Source: Acidimicrobiaceae bacterium (GTDB taxonomy: Bacteria; Actinomycetota; Acidimicrobiia; Acidimicrobiales; RAAP-2). From it: a stretch of 34,118 bases of DNA. The notes beneath the pieces were generated by a model, which saw only the letters and a program-made list of their open reading frames with translations, was not told where the DNA came from and did no database searches. Of this stretch, positions 8,252-15,734 are shown piece by piece. The stretch covers positions 1-34,118 of the forward strand of contig DAHXOA010000137.1 in assembly GCA_027365145.1 (NCBI GenBank). The letters run 5' to 3'. The position numbers were made by a program, and so were the translations under genes. How positions within the stretch are numbered: position 1 is the first letter of the stretch; each line of letters opens with the position of its first letter.

Positions 8252-8399
8252 CTCCGGTCGTCGCCGGCTGATCGATCGACCGTGTCCGGCGTCGGGCCTC
8301 CTGCAGCGTCGGGCACGTCGAAGTGCAGCGTCGGAGGCGTCGCACCGCGGTGTCGTACGGTGCTGGCGAACGGTGCTGGCGGGGTGGGGGTCCCCGGAC

Positions 8400-8405
8400 G
8401 ATACT
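8400..8405 (+). promoter_or_regulatory. Leaderless -10 box for the PNPOx-like gene
   Basis: GATACT lies 6 nt before the GTG at 8412 and decides that start over the out-of-frame ATG at 8407. Confidence 0.4.
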
Positions 8406-8411
8406 GATGTC

Positions 8412-9128
8412 GTGGGACGGGTTGCCGACAGCATTGACGAGGGGCTGGCCGGCTGGCTCGCCGCACAGCCGGTGTTCTTCGTGGCGACGGCCCCACTGGC
8501 CCGAGACGGACGGGTCAACTGCTCGCCGAAAGGGAACCGGGGCGAGTTGTCTGTTCCGGACGCGTCGACGGTCGCGTACCTGGACCAGACGGGGAGCGGG
8601 GTGGAGACCGTCGCCCACATCCGCGAGAACGGACGCATCGTCGTCATGTGGGCGGCGTTCGAGGGCCCACCCCGTATCGTCCGCGTGCACGGCACGGGTC
8701 GAGTCGTTCGGGTGGATGACCCCGAGTTCGCTGCACTTGCCGCCACCTTCCCAGCGATGACCCCGTCGGTTGCCACCGGAGCCCCATCCACTGCTACCGA
8801 GGACGTTCAGGCCAGCGCCGGGTATGGCGCCGGCGACCCTGTCGTTCGTGGGAAGCGCCAGCAGGGCGATGGTGCCACGGGCCCGTGCGACCCCCCGGTG
8901 GGTACTCGGTCGATCATTGTCGTGCATGTGGAGCGGGTATCGGACTCCTGTGGCTACGGGGTCCCGTTGCTGACGTTCGATGACCATCGTGCCACCATGG
9001 ACCAGTGGGCGGAGCGGAAGGGCCGGCCCGGCATCGTCGCCTACCAGGAACAGCACAACGCCACCAGTATCGACGGCCTGCCCGGCCTGCCCGGCCTGCC
9101 CGGCCTGACGGCTCGTCCCCCGGGGTGA
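8412..9128 (+). CDS. PNPOx-like flavin-binding split-barrel protein with inserted linker
   Basis: 238 residues. Residues 1-114 (FFVATAPLARDGRVNCSPKG, AYLDQTGSGVETVAHIRENG, VVMWAAFEGPPRIVRVHGTG) and 165-225 (IIVVHVERVSDSCGYGVPLL, WAERKG, NATSIDGLPGL) are the two halves of a pyridoxamine-phosphate-oxidase-like family. Relatives join these halves by only a few residues. Here about 48 Ala/Thr/Gly-rich residues (about 115-163) are inserted. The C-terminal GLPGL that normally ends the family is expanded to GLPGLPGLPGL by 9-bp tandem repeats at 9074-9109. It probably binds FMN or F420; the role is unknown. Confidence 0.85.
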   Translation: MGRVADSIDEGLAGWLAAQPVFFVATAPLARDGRVNCSPKGNRGELSVPDASTVAYLDQTGSGVETVAHIRENGRIVVMWAAFEGPPRIVRVHGTGRVVRVDDPEFAALAATFPAMTPSVATGAPSTATEDVQASAGYGAGDPVVRGKRQQGDGATGPCDPPVGTRSIIVVHVERVSDSCGYGVPLLTFDDHRATMDQWAERKGRPGIVAYQEQHNATSIDGLPGLPGLPGLTARPPG

Positions 9129-9247
9129 GCGGTGCGACGGCAGGGGTTCCTGGGGCGCCTCGTCACTGTCGTGCCGACCACCGGGCAGCTGCCCGCGTGT
9201 AGACGCGGCTCTGGGCAGGTTGACCGTGGGCAGTGTGGAGACAGTGC

Positions 9248-10243
9248 TCAAGCGGCGCCGACGGGTTGACCCGCTCGCGGTGCAGACTGACCGCACAGGA
9301 AGGCGACACTGAGGTCGATCGCCGTAGCCAGCCTGGAGGCGTCGATGTCCACCACGCGAACCTCACCGGCGTCCGGCCATACTCCACCGACACGGGCCGG
9401 CAGCGGGCGCGTCGGGTGGCGCAGCCCTTCGACCAGTGCCACGTAGGCGAGGGCCGTCTCTGCCACCGGAGTCGGGTATCCACCTATGACGACGACGAGC
9501 GCCTCATGGCGATCCGCACTGGTCGTGGCGTGCTCAGGGAGACACCGGCAACCGGGGGAGGGTGGAAGCACGATCCGTACGTCGCTGCGGCTCTTCAGCC
9601 GGACGCGGTGGTCAGGAGGGAGCGCCCACAGGGCGTCGTGGGGTCCGATCTCGAACCCGAAGTGGAGCGCCGACCAGTCGATCGACGTGACCAGCCCGGC
9701 CGCCCATGTCGTGGCCTGGGCCAGCACCTCGGCGCGGGTCGGCAGGTCGAGCACGGCCAACCATGGTTCCCAGTAGTGGCGCCTGCGTCCCGTCCGGCGC
9801 CATGTCGAGACCGCCAGCTCTGCCGCCTCCTCGACTGCGTTGGTCACTGACTCGGCATTCCCCCGGAGGTAGCGCGCCGCTGCCAGCGAGCCCAGAGAAC
9901 GTCGCGCCCGGTCAGGTCGCCAGGAGAAGGAGGCGCCCGGATCTACCGGGTCCGATCCCCGAGCCGGGACTCCAGCGCGATGCAGCAGCTCGGGCGAGAC
10001 GATGTCGATGGTGTCGCCCGAGCGGGCGTCGGTGATCGTTTCCAACCTCGCGGCCACGTGTCGGCGGAGCATGACCTGGTTCCCACTCGGCATCGACTCC
10101 GCAGCCGGTGCAGCCACGAGTGCGGTGAAGCTCTTGGTCAGCCGGGTTGGATGGGGTCGCCAGGGTGGCTGGGGGTCGGTGCGGTCTGCTCTGCCTGCTG
10201 GTGTTGGCACTGTTGTTGGCACTGTTGTGGTGGCAGGCGTCAT
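9248..10243 (-). CDS. Uncharacterised protein, degenerate PD-(D/E)XK-like (paralogue A)
   Basis: 331 residues, not matched to a named family. The N-terminus is Thr/Pro-rich with a 12-bp tandem repeat (10203-10226). The core ends with a segment (LAYVALVEGLRH, then VGGVWPDAGEVRVVDID) that aligns by eye with the neighbouring upstream gene product (LSFLVLVETLRS, then VGATYYAQTGEIAVMPI), so the two are paralogues. The fold pattern (helical region with WEPWLAVLDL, then strand-strand-helix-strand) resembles RecB/Cas4-type PD-(D/E)XK proteins. The equivalent of the metal site (RSDVRIV, then LVVVIGG) lacks the acidic-x-Lys motif, so no nuclease activity is expected. The ATG at 10243 lies 5 nt after the stop of the partner gene. 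The fold assignment is an inference. Confidence 0.6.
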   Translation of the reverse strand: MTPATTTVPTTVPTPAGRADRTDPQPPWRPHPTRLTKSFTALVAAPAAESMPSGNQVMLRRHVAARLETITDARSGDTIDIVSPELLHRAGVPARGSDPVDPGASFSWRPDRARRSLGSLAAARYLRGNAESVTNAVEEAAELAVSTWRRTGRRRHYWEPWLAVLDLPTRAEVLAQATTWAAGLVTSIDWSALHFGFEIGPHDALWALPPDHRVRLKSRSDVRIVLPPSPGCRCLPEHATTSADRHEALVVVIGGYPTPVAETALAYVALVEGLRHPTRPLPARVGGVWPDAGEVRVVDIDASRLATAIDLSVAFLCGQSAPRAGQPVGAA

Positions 10244-10248
10244 GATCG

Positions 10249-11379
10249 TCACCGCCGGCTCCGGCGGGGTGAGGGCGGTCGGGCCGGGGGCCGGAGGTCG
10301 CCTGGTGATGCTGGACGCGCATGGGCGCGGCGATTCGTGCGCGGGGCACATTGGCCCGTGGGGGGCTGTGCGCCGCCGTGATCCGTCCGTTGGTCCCGGA
10401 CCTGGGGTTCGGGCGACCGCCCTGTCACTCCTGTCCTCAGGCCGACGGCGGTGGTGATGGCGTCCACCACATCACGAGCAGCGTCCTCCGCAACCTGGTA
10501 GGTGATCGGCATCACCGCGATCTCGCCCGTCTGGGCGTAGTACGTCGCGCCGACGAACGGTGGCGCTGCGCTGCGCAGCGTCTCTACCAGGACCAAGAAC
10601 GACAGCCGAGTCCGGTCGACCGCCTGGTACTCGTCCGAGCTGATGTCGACGACACCGACACTCCCTTCCCGCCCGTCGGGCCAGCCGACGAGGAGATCGG
10701 GCCGACACGACAGGATCACGGCACCGTCGAGTAGCCGCACGCGCATCGGGACTCCGGTTCTCGGCAGCCACCGGGGGTCGAGCCGGGGCCACCGACCTGC
10801 CAGATCGCGGCCCAGGCGATCGACCTCGACGCGGAGCGCCGTACGTTCGGGGGAGGTAAGTCGCCTGACCCGCTCGACGACCCCGAGCTGTCCGCACGCC
10901 TCGAGCGCGACGATGCCGTCGTCGAACGGATGGCCGACCGTGCCGGTCGAGACAAGCCGCCGGAACGATGTCCGGACCAACGCATTGCGTGCCAGCGCGT
11001 AGGTGGTATCGCTCCCTGGCTCCCGTCCGGTCGCGCCGGACTTGGTCTCACCGGACCGGGCTTCGTCGGTAGGGCGGTGGCGCACGGCGGAGCGCAGCAA
11101 GCGACGGGTGACCACGAGCGGTGCATCGGCGGTCGGAAGCTCGAGAAGTGCTGCCGCCAACTCCCGGTTGAGGCAGTCCCGCAGTCGTTCGATCCTCACG
11201 GGGGTGATCTCCGGGCGCCGGAGCCCCGTCTCCCGGAGGCGGTCCAGCAGGACAGCGCCAACGGGCGGGACCCACCGGCACGGACGGTGCCCGTCGACCG
11301 GTGGAGGATCCGCCGGACCGACGCCGTTCGCTCGGGCCGCCTCACGTCGATCGACTACGGGTTCGCTGGTCATGACCAC
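10249..11379 (-). CDS. Uncharacterised protein, PD-(D/E)XK-like with K-to-S site (paralogue B)
   Basis: 376 residues from GTG 11379 (or 374 from ATG 11373). After about 130 variable residues, the C-terminal half reads as a RecB-like nuclease core: RVRLLDGAVILSCRPDLLVG gives the 'PD' strand, and VGVVDISSDEYQAVDRTRLS gives the place where active enzymes have (D/E)-x-Lys, here D-I-S. A helix LSFLVLVETLR and strand GEIAVMPI follow. The loss of Lys suggests a binding or scaffold role rather than cleavage. The tail after ~310 is basic and disordered-looking (RRAHARPASPGD). It forms an operon with paralogue A downstream and is divergent from the patatin gene. No function can be assigned. Confidence 0.6.
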   Translation of the reverse strand: MVMTSEPVVDRREAARANGVGPADPPPVDGHRPCRWVPPVGAVLLDRLRETGLRRPEITPVRIERLRDCLNRELAAALLELPTADAPLVVTRRLLRSAVRHRPTDEARSGETKSGATGREPGSDTTYALARNALVRTSFRRLVSTGTVGHPFDDGIVALEACGQLGVVERVRRLTSPERTALRVEVDRLGRDLAGRWPRLDPRWLPRTGVPMRVRLLDGAVILSCRPDLLVGWPDGREGSVGVVDISSDEYQAVDRTRLSFLVLVETLRSAAPPFVGATYYAQTGEIAVMPITYQVAEDAARDVVDAITTAVGLRTGVTGRSPEPQVRDQRTDHGGAQPPTGQCAPRTNRRAHARPASPGDLRPPARPPSPRRSRR

Positions 11380-11385
11380 GGAGCG

Positions 11386-11391
11386 AGTGTG
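11386..11391 (-). promoter_or_regulatory. Possible -10 box for the paralogue pair
   Basis: CACACT on the minus strand lies 6 nt before a GTG at 11379. It is a weaker match than the other boxes because the first T is missing. Confidence 0.25.
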
Positions 11392-11426
11392 GCACTCGGG
11401 TGTATCGGGCCGCTTGTGCACCCCGG

Positions 11427-11432
11427 TAGCGT
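11427..11432 (+). promoter_or_regulatory. -10 box for the patatin gene
   Basis: TAGCGT ends 8 nt before the ATG at 11441, giving a leaderless or near-leaderless transcript. Confidence 0.35.
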
Positions 11433-11440
11433 GGCGGGAC

Positions 11441-12721
11441 ATGCAGCTCGCAACGGTGACGTCGGCCTTCGTGGTCGTCTTCGGGTTTTTCGTCGTCGGG
11501 ACGGCGGTGCTGATCGTGTTGACGATCCGGTGGACCGTCCGGCGGGATGCCACCCTCCGACGGCGGTGGCGGAGCGGGACATCCGGCCTCGTCGATCCGG
11601 AGGAGGTCGGAGCGCATCCAGCGCCGCCCGAGCGGGAGAAGATCGCCCTCGTGCTGGCCGGAGGCGGTACCCGGGGTGCCGCCCAGGTCGGCATGCTCCA
11701 GGTGCTGGCCGAGCGCGGGTTCGTTCCCGACCTGGTACTGGGGGCCTCGGTGGGGGCGATCAACGGGGCCGCATTCGCCGGTGATCCGACCCCGGCCGGC
11801 GTGGCCCGGCTGGCCAGGGTCTGGCGCGGTCTCCGCGGAGCGGAGGTCTACCCGCAGAAGCGGATCCACGGTCCGTGGCGCTTCCTCCAGCAACGGGAGT
11901 CCGTGCATCCCAACGACGGGCTCCGGCGCGTGATCGAGGCAGGCATCACCTTCGAGCGATTGGAGGAGGCGCCGGTACCCTTCGAGGTCGTCACCACCTC
12001 GTTGGTCGACGGTCGGGAGCGCTGGTTCTCGACCGGGCCGGCTGTCGAACCGATCCTGGCGTCGGCGGCGATCCCGGCCATCTTTCCGCCGGTGGAGGTG
12101 GACGGCGACCTCCTCATCGACGGTGGCGTGGTGGACAACGTTCCGATCATGCGGGCGGTGGATGCCGGCGCCACGAAGATCGTGGTGCTGCTGTGCGGGC
12201 CGCTCGACTACGTCCCGCCAGAGTCCAAGCGCCCGGTCGAAGCGATGCTGAACGCGCTGTTCATTGCCATCCATGCTCGTTTCGCCCAGGATCTCGCCCG
12301 GCTCCCCGACGGCGTCGACGTGATCGTGATGAGCGCTGGCGGGAGCGGTTCCCGTGACTACACGGACTTCTCGGAGACCGAGGTGTTGATCGAGGCAGGC
12401 CGGGCTGAGGCGACCGAGGTGTTACGCCGCCACCACCTCGGTCCGACCCTGGGCCTGCAAGCCGAGCGGCTCGAGGACGATCGAGATGCCCTCCCGGTGT
12501 CCGACGCGTCGCGTGGTCTGCGCTCCGGCTCCCGGGTCGCTCCCGGGCCATCGGCGTCCCCGAGTGCCGGTGGCGACGGTCCTGCTCTCTCCGTGGCGCC
12601 GCCACCGGATCCGCGTCCGGCGACTGGACGCTCCCGGCGGATACGCCGTCAGGCGAGAGGCACCGGGCCGGATCCCCATCCTCCGGAAGCGGTGGGGACG
12701 GCGGGCACCTCCCCGGGCTGA
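11441..12721 (+). CDS. Membrane-anchored patatin-like phospholipase
   Basis: 426 residues. Residues about 7-29 form one transmembrane helix followed by a basic stretch, so the enzyme domain is probably anchored at the inner face. The patatin domain shows the oxyanion loop GGGTRG (74-79), the nucleophile elbow GASVG with Ser103, and the catalytic Asp in DGG (227-229), making a complete Ser-Asp dyad. It resembles the RssA/YchK-like bacterial patatins, which act as lipid acyl hydrolases. The last ~75 residues are Pro/Ser/Arg-rich and appear disordered. The 3' end overlaps the convergent acyltransferase gene by 73 bp. ATG at 11441 precedes the transmembrane helix and follows a -10 box. Confidence 0.9.
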   Translation: MQLATVTSAFVVVFGFFVVGTAVLIVLTIRWTVRRDATLRRRWRSGTSGLVDPEEVGAHPAPPEREKIALVLAGGGTRGAAQVGMLQVLAERGFVPDLVLGASVGAINGAAFAGDPTPAGVARLARVWRGLRGAEVYPQKRIHGPWRFLQQRESVHPNDGLRRVIEAGITFERLEEAPVPFEVVTTSLVDGRERWFSTGPAVEPILASAAIPAIFPPVEVDGDLLIDGGVVDNVPIMRAVDAGATKIVVLLCGPLDYVPPESKRPVEAMLNALFIAIHARFAQDLARLPDGVDVIVMSAGGSGSRDYTDFSETEVLIEAGRAEATEVLRRHHLGPTLGLQAERLEDDRDALPVSDASRGLRSGSRVAPGPSASPSAGGDGPALSVAPPPDPRPATGRSRRIRRQARGTGPDPHPPEAVGTAGTSPG

Positions 12722-13575
12722 TCGACGGCGGGCATGTCTGGCGGACCGGGGAGCCAGCCGTCGCCAGCGGCGTAGTGCCGGACGACGCGTGCGGGTACGC
12801 CGGCGATGACCGAGTGGTCGGGGAAGGATCCCCGGACCACCGCTCCCGCCGCCACGACGACGTTCCGGCCGAGCTGGCTGCCGGGGAGGATCACGACTCC
12901 CGTCCCGAGCCAGCTCCCTGCGCCGATCCGGACGGGCTTGTCCGAGGGCCACTGCTCGTGGACGACGCGCGTCGGGTCCTCGTAGCCGTGGTTCTGGTCG
13001 GTGATGTAGACGTACGGTCCGGTGTGGACGTCGTCTTCGATGTCGATCGAGAAATGCCCGACGATATGGCTCCCACGCCCGATCATGCATCGGTCGCCGA
13101 TGCGCACCACCGGGTCCGTGACCATGGTCTGCCCCGGGAGCATCCCGGCGGAGATGCTGGCGAACGGTCCGATGAGGGTGTGCCGGCCGACGTGGATCCA
13201 TCGTTCACCGAACACCGCTCCGGGCGGGAAGGAGAGGCAGCTGCCTTCCCCGAACGATCCGAACCGCTTCGTGCGTTCGTCGGACGGACCGGCGGCACCG
13301 TGGACCACGAGCCAGTCCCACCCCTTCCCGATCAACCGGCTCGTGAGCCGCTGGCGTGCCTGGCGCCGGTGGGGCCCCCGAAGCCGGGTCGGGATCCAGG
13401 TCCGGGTGGGATCACCGTGGTTCCGACGGATGGACTCGGCTCCGTGCGCGAGCCGGGGTCGGATGTCGGTGACAGGTCTGGATCGCGCTTCCGTGGCGCC
13501 GCCATGCCCAGGCTCGGCTTCGGAGCCGTCCCGGAGACCGTCGTCGGTGGCGTTCGGGGTCGGGTCGACCTGCAT
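12649..13575 (-). CDS. Left-handed beta-helix (hexapeptide repeat) acyltransferase
   Basis: 308 residues. Hexapeptide-repeat coils run from about residue 105 to 265 (for example VRIGDRCMIGRGSHIVGHFS and IGAGSWLGTGVVILPGSQLG). The catalytic His is likely in YITDQNHGYEDP, as in NodL/WbbJ/maltose O-acetyltransferases, and VIAGVPARVVRHY is the usual end of the domain. It probably transfers an acyl or acetyl group from acyl-CoA to a sugar or other hydroxyl. The first ~80 residues are charged and poorly conserved, so a start downstream is possible; ATG 13575 is chosen because TAGCGT lies 8 nt upstream. It is convergent with the patatin gene, sharing 73 bp. Confidence 0.85.
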   Translation of the reverse strand: MQVDPTPNATDDGLRDGSEAEPGHGGATEARSRPVTDIRPRLAHGAESIRRNHGDPTRTWIPTRLRGPHRRQARQRLTSRLIGKGWDWLVVHGAAGPSDERTKRFGSFGEGSCLSFPPGAVFGERWIHVGRHTLIGPFASISAGMLPGQTMVTDPVVRIGDRCMIGRGSHIVGHFSIDIEDDVHTGPYVYITDQNHGYEDPTRVVHEQWPSDKPVRIGAGSWLGTGVVILPGSQLGRNVVVAAGAVVRGSFPDHSVIAGVPARVVRHYAAGDGWLPGPPDMPAVDQPGEVPAVPTASGGWGSGPVPLA

Positions 13576-13583
13576 GCCCGGTG

Positions 13584-13589
13584 ACGCTA
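13584..13589 (-). promoter_or_regulatory. -10 box for the acyltransferase
   Basis: TAGCGT on the minus strand, 8 nt before the ATG at 13575. Confidence 0.3.
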
Positions 13590-13795
13590 TCGGAAGGGGA
13601 TCGTGCCGTGGCCCCTCTCCGGCCACCCGTGGGCTCCACGCCCCCGACCACCGTGCCATCGACGAGGTGTCGCCGACACGGCTGGACCACCTTTCCGTCG
13701 GCGTGCGGACGGTGGTGGGAAGTATCGAACCGTTGGTCGGCCGCTGGTCGGCCGCACCGAGCGTGATGGGGTGATGACGACGTGCCGGGGCGGCG

Positions 13796-13801
13796 TAGCA
13801 T
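13796..13801 (+). promoter_or_regulatory. Possible -10 box for the P450 gene
   Basis: TAGCAT is the best hexamer upstream of the P450 gene. Unlike most genes here, this gene has a strong ribosome-binding site (GGAAGGAG, about 13866), consistent with a leadered mRNA. Confidence 0.25.
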
Positions 13802-13879
13802 CGGGAGCGCCGGGCTGCAGCGTCCACGAGACGTGCGCCCGGGCCGGAGCTGGGACGTGGCCGTGGGAAGGAGCCTGGG

Positions 13880-15145
13880 ATGCCACAGGCGAACATGGCG
13901 GGCGACGACACCTCTCGTGATCCCGTCGTCGAGCCTGTGGATCTCACCGATCCGGCGACCTTCGACCACGGCGTGCCCCATGATCGGTTTGCCGAATTGC
14001 GCTGCCGCACGCCGGTCGTGTGGCAGGAGGAGCGTGACGGCCCGGGGTTCTGGGCGGTGACGCGGTACGCCGACTGTGTGCGGGTGAACCGGGACTGGGA
14101 GACCTTCTCGTCGTACCGGAGGGCGACCTTGGTCCGGGAGCTTCCCGATATGGTCCTCGCGCAGCAACGGTTGATGATGCTCAACATGGACCCTCCCGTC
14201 CACACCCGCTACCGCCGGCTGGTCAATCGGGCCTTCACGCCCCGCATTGTGGCCGCCCTGGTGGAGCGGGTCCACCAGATCGCCGACGAGATCATCGACT
14301 CGGTGATCGAGCGGGGTGAGGCCGACTTCGTGACGGACCTCGCCGCCCAGTTGCCCCTGGTGGTGATCGCGGAGCTGCTCGGCATCCCCGGTGAGGACCG
14401 CCGCCAGATGTTCGAGTGGTCGAACGCGTTGGTCGGCAGCGCCGATCCGGAGTACCAGGCCTCCGAGGGGCTTGTCCATCGGTCGGCGATGGAGCTCTAC
14501 GTCTACGCCTCCGAGCTGTTCGCCGAGAAGCGTCGGCGGCCCGACGACGACCTGATGAGCATGCTCGTCGAGGTGGACATCGACGGGGAGAAGCTGTCGG
14601 ACGTCGAGCTCGAGCTGTTCTTCCTGCTGCTCATGGTGGCGGGAAACGAGACGACGAGGAACCTGGTCTCCGGAGGGATGGCTGCCTTCTTCGACCACCC
14701 CGACCAGTGGCGGCTCGTCGTCGACCGCCCCGGCCTGGTGCCGACCGCCGTGGAGGAGATGCTCCGGTTCGTCACACCGGTGATGCACTTCCGGCGGCAG
14801 GCGACGCGAACGGTCGAGCTCGGCGGGCAGCGGATCGAGGAGGACGACAAGGTGGTCTTCTTCCACGTCTCGGCCAACCGCGATGAGGAGGTCTTCGCTC
14901 AGTCCCAGCGGTTCGACATCACCCGGGATCCCAATCCGCACCTGGCGTTCGGCGGCGGCGGCCCCCACTTCTGTCTGGGTGCCAACCTTGCCCGCATGGA
15001 GGCCCGGGTCATGTTCGAGCACCTGGTCGACCGGATCCCGGGGTTGGAGCCAGGAGGGGAGATGCTCCGGCTCCGGTCGGCGTTCATCAACGGGGTGAAG
15101 CACCTACCCGTGGTGTTTCCGCCGGGTCCTCCGTCGGACGCCTGA
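13880..15145 (+). CDS. Cytochrome P450, CYP125/CYP124-like
   Basis: 421 residues, full length for a bacterial P450 and soluble (no membrane anchor). Visible motifs are LMMLNMDPPVHTRYRRLVNR (C-helix region), MVAGNETTRN (I-helix oxygen-activating Thr), EEMLRF (ExxR), and the haem loop AFGGGGPHFCLGANLARME with the axial Cys. The DPPxHTxxRRLVNRAFTPR and GNETTR patterns are typical of the actinobacterial CYP125/CYP124/CYP142 group, which hydroxylates the side chains of sterols and branched lipids. Substrate is inferred from the family only. No ferredoxin or reductase gene is adjacent. ATG 13880 has a GGAAGGAG site upstream; ATG 13895 is an alternative. Confidence 0.93.
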   Translation: MPQANMAGDDTSRDPVVEPVDLTDPATFDHGVPHDRFAELRCRTPVVWQEERDGPGFWAVTRYADCVRVNRDWETFSSYRRATLVRELPDMVLAQQRLMMLNMDPPVHTRYRRLVNRAFTPRIVAALVERVHQIADEIIDSVIERGEADFVTDLAAQLPLVVIAELLGIPGEDRRQMFEWSNALVGSADPEYQASEGLVHRSAMELYVYASELFAEKRRRPDDDLMSMLVEVDIDGEKLSDVELELFFLLLMVAGNETTRNLVSGGMAAFFDHPDQWRLVVDRPGLVPTAVEEMLRFVTPVMHFRRQATRTVELGGQRIEEDDKVVFFHVSANRDEEVFAQSQRFDITRDPNPHLAFGGGGPHFCLGANLARMEARVMFEHLVDRIPGLEPGGEMLRLRSAFINGVKHLPVVFPPGPPSDA

Positions 15146-15198
15146 CCAGGTTCGTCCCCGGTGTGGGCCCGGGTCGGGCCGCGACGAAGAGCCCGGGC

Positions 15199-15639
15199 TC
15201 AGCGGGTGCGATCTCGCTCGACGCAGTCCGCGCACCGTCCGACCAGGGAGAAGTGGTGTGGATCGACGGCGAACCCAGTGGCGTCGAGCAGCTGGCGCCG
15301 GAGTGGGTCGAAGGTGGCGTCGGGCACCTCGACGACCGAGCCGCACCTTTCGCACACCAGATGGTGATGGACCTCGCCTGCCAGGTGCCATCGGGAGGGG
15401 CCGTGCCCGAGGTGGACGTGGAATGCCAGTTCCAGACGCTCGAGAAGCTCCAGTGTCCGGTAGATCGTGGCCAGGTTCACGTCGGGGTGCGACGCACGGA
15501 CCGCATCCGCGACCTCGTCGGCAGTGAGGTGGTCCGGATTTCCGTCGAGCACTTCGATCACCGCCCTGCGGTCGACGGTGGCGCGACCTCCTGACGAGCG
15601 GATCACCTCGATGGCGGCTTCCACCCGTTGGGAGGACAT
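15199..15639 (-). CDS. Fur-family metalloregulator
   Basis: 146 residues, standard Fur length. The N-terminal winged helix includes LTADEVADAVRASHPDVNLATIYRTLELL (recognition helix). The metal-sensing and dimerisation half has EVHHHLVCERCGSVVEVP and closes with VGRCADCVER, giving the two CxxC pairs of the structural zinc site. It could sense iron, zinc or peroxide (Fur, Zur or PerR); the sequence alone does not settle this. The ATG at 15639 has TACGCT 6 nt upstream. It is divergent from the MFS gene with 95 bp between; no clear Fur or Zur palindrome is seen there. Confidence 0.9.
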   Translation of the reverse strand: MSSQRVEAAIEVIRSSGGRATVDRRAVIEVLDGNPDHLTADEVADAVRASHPDVNLATIYRTLELLERLELAFHVHLGHGPSRWHLAGEVHHHLVCERCGSVVEVPDATFDPLRRQLLDATGFAVDPHHFSLVGRCADCVERDRTR

Positions 15640-15645
15640 GGTCGG

Positions 15646-15651
15646 AGCGTA
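15646..15651 (-). promoter_or_regulatory. Leaderless -10 box for the Fur-family gene
   Basis: TACGCT on the minus strand, exactly 6 nt before the ATG at 15639. Confidence 0.45.
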
Positions 15652-15687
15652 GCGGGGGCCCGGATGCCGGGATGCAACCGACCCCGG

Positions 15688-15693
15688 TAGGGT
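15688..15693 (+). promoter_or_regulatory. -10 box for the MFS gene
   Basis: TAGGGT predicts a start near 15700 and a leader of about 35 nt that carries GAGGGGAG (15724-15731) before ATG 15735. It lies about 40 bp from the divergent Fur promoter, so the regulator could act on both. Confidence 0.35.
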
Positions 15694-15734
15694 GCGCCTG
15701 AGGCGTGGACCCGGACCGGCTCCGAGGGGAGTCG

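Larger units (their letters stand above)
13576..13879. other. Divergent intergenic region, acyltransferase / P450
   Basis: 304 bp without a convincing gene. It contains the acyltransferase -10 box, a short direct repeat of GGTCGGCCGC near 13737-13756, and TAGCAT at 13796-13801 as a likely -10 for the P450, which would then have an untranslated leader of about 70 nt ending in the GGAAGGAG ribosome-binding site. Confidence 0.4.

Noticed and set aside
15640-15734. Fur/Zur operator between the Fur-family and MFS genes
   Set aside because: No AT-rich 7-1-7 type palindrome is visible in this GC-rich gap; only promoter hexamers could be supported.
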